Under the pieces are notes generated by a model. The model saw only the letters and a list, made by a program, of their open reading frames with translations. It did no database searches and had not been told where the DNA came from. DNA of 64,000 bases from Pseudopedobacter alpinus (GTDB lineage: Bacteria; Bacteroidota; Bacteroidia; Sphingobacteriales; Sphingobacteriaceae): assembly GCF_042684645.1 (NCBI RefSeq), contig NZ_JBHULV010000051.1, positions 1 to 64,000 on the forward strand, in the 5' to 3' direction. Numbering within the stretch: the first letter of the stretch is position 1; each line of letters opens with the position of its first letter. Of this stretch, positions 8,604 through 19,500 are shown one piece after another. A program made the translations under genes and the position numbers.

Positions 8604-11600
8604 TTACAGGCCTAATTTGAAACCTAATTGAAACGTTCTAACTTGTGGGATTAAACCTGTATCCACACCCTGAGCGAATAATGCAGAGTTAGCACTAAAT
8701 TCAGGATCGTAACCTAAATAATTTGTTAATGTAAACAGGTTGTTTGCTGTTATGTAAATCTTTGCTCCTTTAATTAATTTATCCTTTACAGGGATGTTAT
8801 AACTCAAAGCAATGGTTCTTAATCTTAAATAAGAACCGTCTTCAACAAAACGATCAGAAAATTGTGCATTACCCATTGGATCTCCCCAATTAGCTCTTGG
8901 CGTATTAGTCACCTGTCCATCAGCTCTCCATCTGTTTAAAACAACCTGAGTTTGATTTTCAAAACCTCTCATACCCTCTAAAACATTTCTAGTTCCATTG
9001 TATAAATCATTACCTACGGAAAAATTAAACATGGCATTTAAACTAAAATTTTTATAGCTAATTGCACTATTAAACATTCCAATAAAATCTGGATTTGGAT
9101 TTCCGATAACTGTTCTGTCTTCATCATCAATCACATCATCACCATTTAAATCAACAAACCTAACATCACCGCCTTGATAAGGAACTAATGAAGCGTTAGG
9201 TAATCTTCTTTGTAAACCTGATGCTGCAGCTTCAGCATTTGTTCTAAAAATTCCATTACTGGTTAAGCCGTAAAAAAGATTAGCGTCTTGTCCTTCTTTG
9301 GTGATGTAAGTTGCACCTCCAAATTGAGTTAAAAACTGGCCTGATGGTAAAGAAGTGATTTGATTTCTGTATTGAGAAATGCTAAAACCTAAATCTAACT
9401 TCACATCTTTTTTACCTAAAACCCTACTATTTGCAGAAACTTCATAACCATTGGTGCGCATACCTGCACTATTATTTATCACAAAATCAAAACCTGTAAA
9501 TGAATTAACAGATTCAAAAATCACCATGTTGCTGGTTCTGTTAGAAAATACATCAAATGTTAAACTTAACTTCTCTTTTAATACTGCTAAATCTAAACCA
9601 AGGTTTATTTTCTTTACTGCTTCCCACTGTAAACTTGAATTACCAATGTTTCCTCTAACTAAACCTTGTACACCAACTAAATTCTGAGAAACATAATATG
9701 ATCTTGCTGCATAATTTCCTATATCATCATTACCAGTAATACCATAAGAAGCTCTTAATTTCAAGAAATCTATAAATTTATTGTTAGCCATAAAATCTTC
9801 AGAAGAAATTAGCCAACCAGCACCAATAGAAGGCATAAAAGCAAACTTGTTTTCGCCAATACCTACTGCGCCATTTTGTGCATTTTTGCCAAACCTACTA
9901 GAGCCATCTAAAGCTAAATTTAACGCAAAGAAATATTTGCTGGCAATACTGTAGCTATTAGCCATGTAAAGGTTTAACCAATTCCAATCTCCTAAAATCC
10001 CTCCTACTCTTCTTAAAGTTGTGCTTCCAGCACCAACACTCAAGAAATCATCTGTTGCCGAATTAAAGCCTAGTCCAAAATCACTTTCGGCACTATTAGT
10101 TTGTGTACGAAGCCCCAAACGAGAGCTGAAATTATTTTTACTGTTAAAACTCTTATTGTAATCTAAATAAGTATCGTTAAATATACTATACAAACGTTGA
10201 ATCTCGCTTCCAGATCTATTTAATGCAATTGCTGTATTCAATGTATCGCTTGTTACACCTATCTGAGGTAAAAAAAAGTTTTCTCTGCCTTTATCATAAG
10301 TTATACCGGCAATTGTTACCGCCTTTAAATTATCGTTAAATTTGTATCCAAAATGAAGGTTTCCAAAAAAGCGGTATGCTCTATTTATACCTACTGTATT
10401 TTCAGAAACTAAAACAGCAGGATTACTTACATTAAAAATATCTGTTCCGCTGAAATTTGGAGATTCTGTACCATCCGCAGCAAATACGTTTTTAGCTAAA
10501 AATGGTGCTTTGGTTAAACCTAAATATAATGGGCTAGTGGTAGCAAAGTTATTTCCTTGGTTACGTAAGTTTTGTTCGTTATAGTAAAATGACAAATTAG
10601 CTTGCAAAGTTAACTTCGGAGTTAAGTTTAAATCTCCATTTAAACGCATACTGTATTTAGAGAAATCGGAATTTTTAATTACGCTTCCATCATCCTGATA
10701 GCCTAAAGATAAAGCATACCTTGCAATGTTATCTCCACCGGTTACTTTCATATAGTAATTTTGATTGTAACTGTTTTCCATTACCTCATTTTGCCAATTG
10801 GTATTGTTGTTATAGGTGAAGAAATTAGGATTAGCGGGGTTATCATTATTATACGGCTGATTTTGAATTTGATTTTGGCTTAAGCCCCTTGTTTGCAATA
10901 ATTGCGTTAAATAAGAACGATAGCCTGATGCGTTTAGTAATGGCAAATTTTTAGGCTGTTGATTAAATCCACTATATACCGCTACATCCAATTTGGTTGT
11001 TAAATCTTTTGGGTGTGTAGTACTAATTAAAATTACGCCATTTGCACCTTTTGTACCATATAAAGAAGAACCATCTTTAATAATAGTAATATCTTCAATA
11101 TCTTTAACATCAATATTTGCAAATGGAGTGTTAAAATTGTTTCCAATCAACTCCGAGCTGTAGTCTTCGGTATCGTATATCATTCCATCAACAACTACTA
11201 AAGGTTTGTTAGTTGCATAAAGGGAGTTAAACCCGCGTAGCCAAAGTGTTGCATCACTGTTTGACGTACCAGAACGACGGGTAGAATACAAACCAGCCAT
11301 ACGCCCTTGAAGATAGGTACCTGGTGTCTCTGAAGCTAATTCCCACTGAGATTTCTCTACATTTAAAGATTTTACCGCAAATGGAACTTTACTTTCTGTT
11401 TTTAACCCGGTAGAAAGATTTACCTGATTATAAAAAGATGAGTAACCAGCTTCGTAAAGACTAATGATCACATTGGTTCTCCCTTTTAAAGGAAATTCCT
11501 TATTCTGAAAACCACTTGCGCTTACAATTAAAGTAGCATTACCATATAAAGTGTTAATATTAAAATTACCATTATCGTCTGTAATTGCAGCAGAATAACC

Positions 11601-11801
11601 TGGTACAGAAACGTTAACACCACCTATGGGTTTACCAGTTAAAGCGTCTTTAATTATACCTTTTATTGGTATAATTGCAGTTTTTGCTATAATCTTAGCT
11701 GTACTTTTATCACTTTGTTGTGCAATAGCTACATTTAAGCTTAAGGCACTTAAGGTAATTAAGCAGCTATATTTTAGAATATTTTTAGTTTTAATTTGCA
11801 T
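8604..11801 (-). CDS. SusC/RagA TonB-dependent outer-membrane transporter (pair 2)
   Basis: 1065-residue TonB-dependent importer. After a signal peptide ending near residue 28 comes a carboxypeptidase-regulatory-like domain (about 45-120: IKGIIKDALTGKPIGGVNV), then the plug with LWLRGFNSLYATNKPLVVVDG (signature split here at about 187-207) and IEDITIIKDGSSLYGTKGANG, and a long 22-strand barrel ending in FQLGFKLGL. It imports oligosaccharides released at the surface, powered by TonB. Preceded 23 bases upstream by a FAS1 lipoprotein and followed by SusD2. The plug motif YGTKGANG differs from the more usual YGSRGANG but keeps the family pattern. Confidence 0.94.
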   Translation of the reverse strand: MQIKTKNILKYSCLITLSALSLNVAIAQQSDKSTAKIIAKTAIIPIKGIIKDALTGKPIGGVNVSVPGYSAAITDDNGNFNINTLYGNATLIVSASGFQNKEFPLKGRTNVIISLYEAGYSSFYNQVNLSTGLKTESKVPFAVKSLNVEKSQWELASETPGTYLQGRMAGLYSTRRSGTSNSDATLWLRGFNSLYATNKPLVVVDGMIYDTEDYSSELIGNNFNTPFANIDVKDIEDITIIKDGSSLYGTKGANGVILISTTHPKDLTTKLDVAVYSGFNQQPKNLPLLNASGYRSYLTQLLQTRGLSQNQIQNQPYNNDNPANPNFFTYNNNTNWQNEVMENSYNQNYYMKVTGGDNIARYALSLGYQDDGSVIKNSDFSKYSMRLNGDLNLTPKLTLQANLSFYYNEQNLRNQGNNFATTSPLYLGLTKAPFLAKNVFAADGTESPNFSGTDIFNVSNPAVLVSENTVGINRAYRFFGNLHFGYKFNDNLKAVTIAGITYDKGRENFFLPQIGVTSDTLNTAIALNRSGSEIQRLYSIFNDTYLDYNKSFNSKNNFSSRLGLRTQTNSAESDFGLGFNSATDDFLSVGAGSTTLRRVGGILGDWNWLNLYMANSYSIASKYFFALNLALDGSSRFGKNAQNGAVGIGENKFAFMPSIGAGWLISSEDFMANNKFIDFLKLRASYGITGNDDIGNYAARSYYVSQNLVGVQGLVRGNIGNSSLQWEAVKKINLGLDLAVLKEKLSLTFDVFSNRTSNMVIFESVNSFTGFDFVINNSAGMRTNGYEVSANSRVLGKKDVKLDLGFSISQYRNQITSLPSGQFLTQFGGATYITKEGQDANLFYGLTSNGIFRTNAEAAASGLQRRLPNASLVPYQGGDVRFVDLNGDDVIDDEDRTVIGNPNPDFIGMFNSAISYKNFSLNAMFNFSVGNDLYNGTRNVLEGMRGFENQTQVVLNRWRADGQVTNTPRANWGDPMGNAQFSDRFVEDGSYLRLRTIALSYNIPVKDKLIKGAKIYITANNLFTLTNYLGYDPEFSANSALFAQGVDTGLIPQVRTFQLGFKLGL

Positions 11802-11824
11802 TTTGAACGTCTAATGATTTAAAA

Positions 11825-13249
11825 TTACTTAAGAATTGGTACTAGCTTTAAATAATCTAAAGTGAGCGTATTATTTCCGTTGGTTATTGTGTTTTGACCT
11901 ATGAGTGAAATTAATAGTCTATCAGCAGTAGTTGCCTCAAATTCTCCTAATAAAACTTCAGAATAATCTGCAACAGGTACATCTCTGTAAGGAAAAAATG
12001 CTAAAGGATTATCAACGCCACCGGTTGTATTTCTTTTGCCTCCAACTCTTAATCTTTGTTGAAAAACATTAGTTTGTATATCGTTTACAGCTCTCCAAAA
12101 AACTCTGTATTTGGTGCTATAAAGTATTGGAGAATTATAAGCAATTTCAAAAAACGCAAAAGCATGATTTTGTACCATCAAATCTCTAAAAGTAATTCCA
12201 TTGTTATCTAATCTTTGGCGATAGTATGTGTTTGCTCTTCTGTCATTTGGGATAAACTGACTTGGATTTTCCCCTTCTATTATGGTAGGTGTTAATCTAT
12301 CAGCTAAACTAACGTTAACATTACTCATGATATGGATTAAGCCATTACTTGCTTTTATTGTTTGTACTATATTAGAGCGATTTATAGGCACATTAACACC
12401 AAACTTAGAGATTAAATTAGCGGGCAAATTTGCTGCTGTTAACTCGCCAGCAAAAACTAAATCTCTTACGGTGTATGCACTAGCCAATAATCTTGTGGAA
12501 TCATTTGTACCTCTTATCAGGTAAGGTATTAACTTGGTAACTTCAGCATCGTAAGCTGTATTTTGCATTAAAAATAAAGTAAACTTATTGTTTTCATTTC
12601 TTACATTATATGTTTCTCTAATAAATTCATTATCTATCAAAACGTCTCCTGTATTTATAGGTGCGTTAGGATAAATTTGTATATTATCTAAAGATGTTAT
12701 ATAGTTAGCTTGAGCATAAGTAGTTTTATTGGCACTTAGATACTCCCAAATACTTAATTTAGGAAGTAATGCATTTTCTACAATATGATAAATACCATTC
12801 TCGGCAAATTTATTTGGTGTAATAATGTTTACTTCATCAATTTTTGATTGCAACATTACCAAATTTTTACCATTAAGCATTTTAATAATTAAAGAATCTG
12901 ATGCCATGTCAGTTCTAAAAGCCGAAACTGCGATGTGATTTCTAATGAAGTTATTTAATCTACCTGTATCAGATAAAATTGCTGGATCCAAAGCTGTAAT
13001 AGCCGAATTTACAGGTGCAAAAACAGTATAAGTTTTAGATGCAGCAATTATTTTATCAAAACCGGTTTGTACCAAAAGTTTATTAAACTCAGATACATTG
13101 CTGTTTTTAGATAACTGAACAAACAAATTATCATTAATAATTGGGTCTGTTATTGCAACGTGGTCTTCAAATTTATCGGTACAGCCATAAATAGCAATAG
13201 ATAAAAATGCGACAGAAAAAATAGTGCGTATATGTTTGTAAATGTTCAT
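11825..13249 (-). CDS. FAS1 (fasciclin) domain surface lipoprotein, two FAS1 units
   Basis: 474-residue lipoprotein: lipobox AIYGC with Cys23, then TDKFEDH, an acidic stretch like the surface-export signal of Bacteroidota lipoproteins. The first FAS1 domain spans about 40-165 (YTVFAPVNSAI at 74-84, NGIYHIVENALLP at 151-163). A second, weaker unit lies at about 170-325 (FTLFLMQN, GLIHIMSNV). The last 140 residues form a beta-rich domain ending DYLKLVPI, similar in layout to the end of the neighbouring 559-residue FAS1 protein. Placed directly before SusC2, it probably acts as a surface glycan-binding or assembly partner; that role is inferred from position. Confidence 0.8.
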   Translation of the reverse strand: MNIYKHIRTIFSVAFLSIAIYGCTDKFEDHVAITDPIINDNLFVQLSKNSNVSEFNKLLVQTGFDKIIAASKTYTVFAPVNSAITALDPAILSDTGRLNNFIRNHIAVSAFRTDMASDSLIIKMLNGKNLVMLQSKIDEVNIITPNKFAENGIYHIVENALLPKLSIWEYLSANKTTYAQANYITSLDNIQIYPNAPINTGDVLIDNEFIRETYNVRNENNKFTLFLMQNTAYDAEVTKLIPYLIRGTNDSTRLLASAYTVRDLVFAGELTAANLPANLISKFGVNVPINRSNIVQTIKASNGLIHIMSNVNVSLADRLTPTIIEGENPSQFIPNDRRANTYYRQRLDNNGITFRDLMVQNHAFAFFEIAYNSPILYSTKYRVFWRAVNDIQTNVFQQRLRVGGKRNTTGGVDNPLAFFPYRDVPVADYSEVLLGEFEATTADRLLISLIGQNTITNGNNTLTLDYLKLVPILK

Positions 13250-13279
13250 CCCTTATGGATTATAGTTTATGTTAATTTA

Positions 13280-13319
13280 AATCACTCGAGATTTTGAAAG
13301 ATGAAAATCTCGAGTGATT
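13280..13319 (-). terminator. Perfect 16-bp stem-loop between two FAS1 genes
   Basis: Arms AATCACTCGAGATTTT (13280-13295) and AAAATCTCGAGTGATT (13304-13319) pair perfectly around an 8-base loop in the 80-base gap between the 559- and 474-residue FAS1 genes. The T tract after it on the minus strand is poor, so it may be a processing or mRNA-stabilising hairpin or a partial terminator rather than a full stop. Confidence 0.6.
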
Positions 13320-13329
13320 AATGTATTTT

Positions 13330-15009
13330 TTATCTTGGTACAACTTCCCCATTAGGACCAAATCTTGGGTAAAGCTGATCTTGGTCTACTGGAATAAAGT
13401 GAATCATATCTATGTTTGTTGGGGTTGACTGATTGGTTAATACATCAAGTCTAAAAATATGCCTATCTGTAGTTTGAATATCAATTGTACCTAAAAGTCT
13501 AGCTGCCCAATTGTTATTATTGCCAGATATTGGTCTTTTAAATCCTTGTGCTTCTAATTCGGTTTCGGTGATATTAGTTGATCTAAAGTCAGCAAAGTTT
13601 ACAGTTCTAGATAATTTAACACCATCAATTGAAGCTTCAGCGGTATTACTTCTAGATGCTATGGATCTATAACTAATCCAAACTTTATACCTACCTCTAA
13701 TAATAACAGGCGTTCTAAACTCTATCCAAGGGATTACAGCAGATCTTAAGGTTCTAATTTCCAAATAATCTGACCAATAGGCTTGATTAAATGATCCGGT
13801 TGTAGAAACATTATATCTTACAACATTTGTAGCTGCACCTCCCCATGTAATATCCTTAAGCGTTCCTAAAGGAAAGACTTGAAACTTACCGCTTACTCTA
13901 AAAATACTAGGTAATTGGCGTATTTCTGGCTGGTCTGCAACATCCCAATAAACTGGGGTTGGTACCCTTTTCTTGATAAAAAAATCGTCTTTTACAAAGT
14001 GTAAAACACCATTGGTTGTAGTTATATCAGAATTGGTTCTGTCTATTTCAACACCTTTTTCTAAAATACCGTTAAATATTTCTTCGTTTAACAAAACAGA
14101 ATCTTTAACTAACTTAACACTTATAATTTCTAATGGTGCTTTTGTGTTATGAGAAGTAGCCAAAACTATGTCGGCAATATATTTTAAGCCCGGTAAAACT
14201 CTATAAGCTACATATAAATTTAAACTATCTGTTAAGCTTGTTGGGTTTCCTGTATGTGAATATTTCGCTTTTAAATCTGCAAAAGAATTTATACCACTCT
14301 TTTTCAAATCATCATTTGTTATTGCTAAAACCGCTACATGGCTAGAGACACCAGCTGTTGTGGTTACCGGAAGATTTAACTTCGTATTCCAACCTGTGGC
14401 AACTAATGCTTCATTAAAAATTGATAAACTAGGGTTAGCTGCAATTTCTTGTGCTAAAGTTCTGCTAGATTTTATTAAAACATGGTCTATAGAGTGTATA
14501 ATTCCGTTACCTACTCTAATATTACCCTTTAAAATTCTAGCAATTTTATTAACAACAATTCTTGTTACACCACCTTCATTTCTTGCACCAGTAGATAAAA
14601 ATTGCCCTAAAGCTGTTGCTTTACTAATTTTACCATCTGTAAATGCAGTTGTAGATATGGTATCTTCTATAATGTGGAGTTTTATAATATCTTTTAATTC
14701 GTTAAGATCTAACTGGTCTATACTGGTTTTTCCTTGCTCTACTAAGTAAGCTTTAAAAGCTTCGTTAGTTGGGCTAAATACTGTGTATCCTCCATAGGCA
14801 TTTAAATAAGATGCGTTGCCAGTTAAAACTAAGGCTTGCGAAAATATGGAGTAATTTGTAGGATCAGCGTCAAAAAAACCGGTAATATTAACGCTCTCAT
14901 CTGTGGTTTGCTTAAAGTTATCCTTTTTGCAGGCATAAAAAACCACCATAAACGTTAGCAGTAAAACTGCTAATGTTCTTGTACTTTTTAGATTAATTAA
15001 CTTTTTCAT
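13330..15009 (-). CDS. FAS1 domain surface lipoprotein with C-terminal beta-sandwich
   Basis: 559-residue lipoprotein with lipobox FYAC (Cys27), followed by KKDNFKQTTDE. FAS1 unit 1 spans about 50-180 (YTVFSPTNEAF at 75-85, IIKLHIIEDT, GNGIIHSIDHVLI). Unit 2 spans about 185-345, ending GVLHFVKDDFF. Residues 350-559 make a beta-sandwich-like region (WIEFRTPVIIRGRYKVWISYR, ending IDMIHFIPV) of the kind seen after FAS1 in Bacteroidota lipoproteins (possibly the DUF5108 type, not verifiable here). Begins 19 bases after susD1, so it is co-transcribed with pair 1. Likely a surface glycan-binding protein; the ligand is unknown. Confidence 0.8.
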   Translation of the reverse strand: MKKLINLKSTRTLAVLLLTFMVVFYACKKDNFKQTTDESVNITGFFDADPTNYSIFSQALVLTGNASYLNAYGGYTVFSPTNEAFKAYLVEQGKTSIDQLDLNELKDIIKLHIIEDTISTTAFTDGKISKATALGQFLSTGARNEGGVTRIVVNKIARILKGNIRVGNGIIHSIDHVLIKSSRTLAQEIAANPSLSIFNEALVATGWNTKLNLPVTTTAGVSSHVAVLAITNDDLKKSGINSFADLKAKYSHTGNPTSLTDSLNLYVAYRVLPGLKYIADIVLATSHNTKAPLEIISVKLVKDSVLLNEEIFNGILEKGVEIDRTNSDITTTNGVLHFVKDDFFIKKRVPTPVYWDVADQPEIRQLPSIFRVSGKFQVFPLGTLKDITWGGAATNVVRYNVSTTGSFNQAYWSDYLEIRTLRSAVIPWIEFRTPVIIRGRYKVWISYRSIASRSNTAEASIDGVKLSRTVNFADFRSTNITETELEAQGFKRPISGNNNNWAARLLGTIDIQTTDRHIFRLDVLTNQSTPTNIDMIHFIPVDQDQLYPRFGPNGEVVPR

Positions 15010-15028
15010 TTTCTTATTTAATTTAGAA

Positions 15029-16558
15029 TTATTGGTAAAAAGGATTCTGAACTAATGCTTTGTTTGTTCTTAATTCTACAAAGTTTATAGGCAAATAATG
15101 ACTATTTAGATCTCTATATTTACTTAAAATAGATTGCTGTTTATTTGCTGGGGCGCTTGCAGTTACCATATCTAAAATTATATCTAAGCGCTCATAGTCA
15201 TTTCTTTTTGCATTTCTTAAAACATCAAACCATCTTTTTCCTTCAAAAGCAAATTCTCTAGCTCTTTCTTTTAAAATATAGTCTGTAACTCCACGCTTAT
15301 CTGTATTTGGATTTGCAAAAGTTTCTTTTGTAGACTCTAATGCTCTAGCTCTTACTCTAATAGCAGTTTGGTCATTATTATCAGTTCCATTAATTATTTT
15401 AATTGCCCCTTCGCCATCACCTAACTCGTTTAAAGCCTCAGCTTTCATTAACAAAATATCTGCGTATCTATAAACAAACCAATGTGTAAATGATTGTTCT
15501 AAAGTTTTTCTGGTTTCTCTATCAGCTCCCAAATATTTATAAATAGAATTATCATTTGCTAAAATAGAACCTCTATCTGCTCTAAGGTCAAAATTTCTTT
15601 CGTCTAAGAAATCTATTTGATAAATCTCTTCCATAACCCTAGTACTACCGATAAACCTTGGTCTTTGAAAAAACATTACATAAAATGGATTCAACTGTTG
15701 CAAATCAAACTGTAACTCAAAAATACCTTCTGATGAATTTCCATTTGCATAAAGTGTAGTAAACCAAGCGTTATTACCTGGCACTAAAGAAAACTTACCA
15801 GAGTTTATGATTTTATCACAAGCTTCTATGGATTTTGGATAATCTTCTAACCATAAATATAATTCTGCTTGTAAAGCATTTATGGTATATTTTGTAATTC
15901 TTCCCTTATCAGATGCAATATTACCATGGGTTTCTTTAGCTTTGGTTTCTGCTTCTAGCAAATCCTTTTCAATCTGTTGAAAAACTTGTAATTGAGTTGA
16001 AGTAGGTATTTGAAAATTATCAGCGTCGCTTTTAGTTGCCGTTAATTTTAATGGTACATTACCCCAAGTTTTAGCCAGTGTTAAGTATAAAAATGATCTA
16101 ATTCCTAAAGCTTCGGCAACGTAAGCGTCTAAAGCAGCTTGCGTAAAAGTTGGATCTGACTGCCTAACTGCAGGAGCCAAATCAATTACATTATTACAAT
16201 AGTTAATAATTCTATAAAATGAGGTCCATCTAGTTAAAGAGCTGGTCTCTAAGATATTTACAGATATTAAATCAATCTCATCAATAGAAGCAAAGGGACC
16301 TTGTTCTACCATGTCGCCTCTTAACTCTCCGTACATAAATAAATCTTCAACCAAGGGTCTATCTCTATTTCCTGGTGGAGATGTTAACAGTGCAGAATAA
16401 CAACCAATAACTGCAGATTGTACTTGTTCTTTAGTTTGATAAAATTCTGTACCAACAATACCGTCTTGTGGCTTTAATTCTAACCATTTATTACAAGAAG
16501 AAAAGCCTCCTAAAAAAATGGTAAGCATTAATGATATGTATATTTTTTTACGTTTCAT
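15029..16558 (-). CDS. SusD/RagB family glycan-binding lipoprotein (pair 1)
   Basis: 509-residue lipoprotein: lipobox GFSSC (Cys22) followed by NKWLELKPQDG, the standard SusD mature start. It has TPR-like helices (IEKDLLEAETKAKE, QAELYLWLEDYPKSIEACDKII) and the C-terminal motif EFAFEGKRWFDVLRNAKR. It binds glycan at the cell surface as the lid of SusC1, which ends 20 bases upstream. About 80 residues shorter than SusD2 and not closely similar to it, consistent with two pairs handling different fragments of one glycan. Confidence 0.93.
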   Translation of the reverse strand: MKRKKIYISLMLTIFLGGFSSCNKWLELKPQDGIVGTEFYQTKEQVQSAVIGCYSALLTSPPGNRDRPLVEDLFMYGELRGDMVEQGPFASIDEIDLISVNILETSSLTRWTSFYRIINYCNNVIDLAPAVRQSDPTFTQAALDAYVAEALGIRSFLYLTLAKTWGNVPLKLTATKSDADNFQIPTSTQLQVFQQIEKDLLEAETKAKETHGNIASDKGRITKYTINALQAELYLWLEDYPKSIEACDKIINSGKFSLVPGNNAWFTTLYANGNSSEGIFELQFDLQQLNPFYVMFFQRPRFIGSTRVMEEIYQIDFLDERNFDLRADRGSILANDNSIYKYLGADRETRKTLEQSFTHWFVYRYADILLMKAEALNELGDGEGAIKIINGTDNNDQTAIRVRARALESTKETFANPNTDKRGVTDYILKERAREFAFEGKRWFDVLRNAKRNDYERLDIILDMVTASAPANKQQSILSKYRDLNSHYLPINFVELRTNKALVQNPFYQ

Positions 16559-16578
16559 AACAATAATTATATTAATAA

Positions 16579-19500
16579 TTAAAATCTAGTTGATAAACCA
16601 AGGGTAAAGCGCTTAGTGGGTGGTGTTCTTGAATTATCTATTGCTAAACCAAATACTCCACTTTGCATATTTATTTCTGGATCTTGCCCTTTGTAATTTG
16701 TTAATGTGAAAAAGTTTTCTCCTGTTACAAATAACCTAACATCAGCTACATTTAACTTCTTCAACATTTTCTGCCCTAAACTATAGCTAATGGTTGCTGT
16801 TCTAAATCTTACAAAAGATGCATCCTCTACATATCTATCAGATCCTAACCAATTATAACCAATTCCAAATAAAGCTCTAGGCATATTAGTTTCATCCCCA
16901 GGGTTTCTCCATCTACTTAAAACAGCAGTACTTTGATTGTCATATCCTGTTAAATTAGTAGTAAGCATATCTGTACGGTTAATAACCTCATAACCAATTC
17001 TGTAACTGAAAAATGTTGATAATCTGATACGATTTTTATAGTTGAATGATGGACCAAAACCACCCGTGAATTTTGGATTACTATTACCTAAATAAACAAC
17101 GTCTCTAGAGTCTATATTTCCATCGTTATTGATATCTTCGTACATGGCATCACCAGGTTGGAAAACATAATCTGTTCTTGGGAAATTAAACCTCATATAA
17201 ATAGGTAATCCAGATGGGCCAACAATTGGCTCACCATCTTTATCTTTAGCAACTGTTGATTCTAAATCTTTATAAACCCCTTTAAATTTGTATCCATAAA
17301 AAGAACCAAATGGATTATTGATTTGTAGAAACTGCTTATAACTTCCGTTTCTATCAGAAAATCCATTTTCGTTAGGGAAAAATTCTGATATTTCTCTAAT
17401 AACATTACTGTTTCTTGCTATATTAAAACCAAAATCAATTGTTAAATTTTCTGATTTAAAAGGTGTAGAGTTAATACCAATTTCCCATCCTCTGTTATCT
17501 AACGTACCAAAGTTTAAGTCTATATCATTAAAACCAGATACTGTGGATATTTGTAGGTCCGGAAATAATAAATCGGTTGATCTATTTTGGTATAAATCTA
17601 CATCAATACTTACTCTGTTATTAAACATTTGTAAGTTAAACCCTAAGTTTGTACCTGTAACGGTTTCCCACCTTAAATTTGATAATTCTATGTTAGCTGG
17701 GTAAACACCAGATAGGCCTAAATAATTTGATTGAAAGTTATTGTAAAAATTGTAGAATAAATAATCAGCTCTTGGAGCCTTACCAGACTGTCCGTAACTT
17801 GCTCTAACACTTAAATCATCAATAAATTCAAATTTTTGCATAAATTTTTCACCAGACATTCTCCAACGTGTTGAAATAGATGGAAAATAGCCAAATCTGT
17901 TGTTTGGGCCAAATTTTGAACTACCATCTGCTCTTAATCCTACGTTAATAATATACTTATCATCAAATTTATACTGTGTACTTATTAAAGCTCCTATTGC
18001 TCTAGATTCTGAAAAACCAGTTAATAATCTGAGTTCAGTATTTTGAGTTCTTGACGGAATAGAAGGGTCTGTTAATAAAGAAGACGCCGTATTTGAAGTT
18101 AATGATTCTTGAGTAACACCTTTATAATCATCTGTTTGAATAGAAAGAATACTTTGCCATTCATGTTTTTCTTTTAATTTGGGGCTATAAATAAAATTAG
18201 CTTTAGATTGAACTCTGAATTGATCTAAGTCAGAATCTCCTGCTCTGTTTACTACAGTTTCTGTATAAGGCCTACCTGTTGCGTTTTGAGGTAAAAAACT
18301 ATTTACTTTACTGTTGTTGATATCAAACATCACTTGAAAATCAGAAGTAAAAACTTCTGGAACGATATCATAGCGTAATTGGAAAATTGGAGTAATTCTT
18401 TCGCCAGTTTGCTGGTTTGAAGCAAATTCTGATAAGGCTACTGGATTGTAAGTTCTTGGATAAGCACCTTGAATGTTTAATGCCGGTGAAAAGTAATTAG
18501 GTGTTAAGTTCCCAAAATCGTCGTACTCAAAAATACTCATGTTTGGCATTTTATTATTAGCAACGCTTCTAACACCGTCACGGTTATTATCTGTCCCATC
18601 TACGTAATTACGGTCAGTTACAGAGTGTGTGTAAGCAATATCTGTTCTAAATTTAATTCTGTTAGAAACCGTATAATCTAAATTTAACCTAGCAGAAATT
18701 CTATTTAAACCTGTACCACGTGTTACACCAGTTTGGTCTAAATAACTAACAGAGCTGTAATATCTGGCTTTTTCTCCACCACCTTGAAGTGATAAAGTAT
18801 GATCGCCAGATAAACCAGTTTGGTTTATTGCATCTACCCAATCTGTATTATTGCTGTAATTTTTAAACCAATAAACGTCACTTGGATCGTATTGAAATTC
18901 TTTATTTATTAAAGTATTTAACGGTGTCCCGTTTCTGTTCATTACCAATTCTGGAATTAATTGCGAATATTGATCGCCAGTTAATAAAGGGATACCAGTA
19001 GGCACTGTTGACGCTGACCCTCTAAAAGCATAATTAATTGTAGGTTTGCCAGAAACACCACGTTTTGTGGTAATTAACAATACCCCATTAGAAGCTCTTG
19101 CTCCCCAAACTGCTGTTGCTGCAGCATCTTTTAAAATTGTAATGGTTTCTATATCAGCTGGGGCAATATTTAATAGTTGAGCATAGCCATCTTGATCTGC
19201 ACTACCAAAATTAAAACCAGATGGGACGGTTACTTCATAAGGTAAACCATCAACTACAATTAAAGGTTCTGCACTTCCACTAATAGAAGATGTTCCTCTA
19301 ATTCTGATAGACATACCAGAACCAGGGTCTCCAGAATTAGATGCAATATCAACACCAGCAATTCTACCTTGTAATGCTTCATCAATAGAGGTAGATTGCA
19401 TTTCTTGAAGCACTCTTGCATTAATGGTAACATTTGCTGTAGTTAAATCTCTATCTGCAATTGTCATTAAGCCTGAGTTACCAGCTTTTGTTGCTGTAAC

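Noticed and set aside
14360..14749. 129-codon plus-strand frame opposite a FAS1 gene
   Set aside because: Antisense shadow of a well-supported FAS1 lipoprotein with no own promoter or family match.
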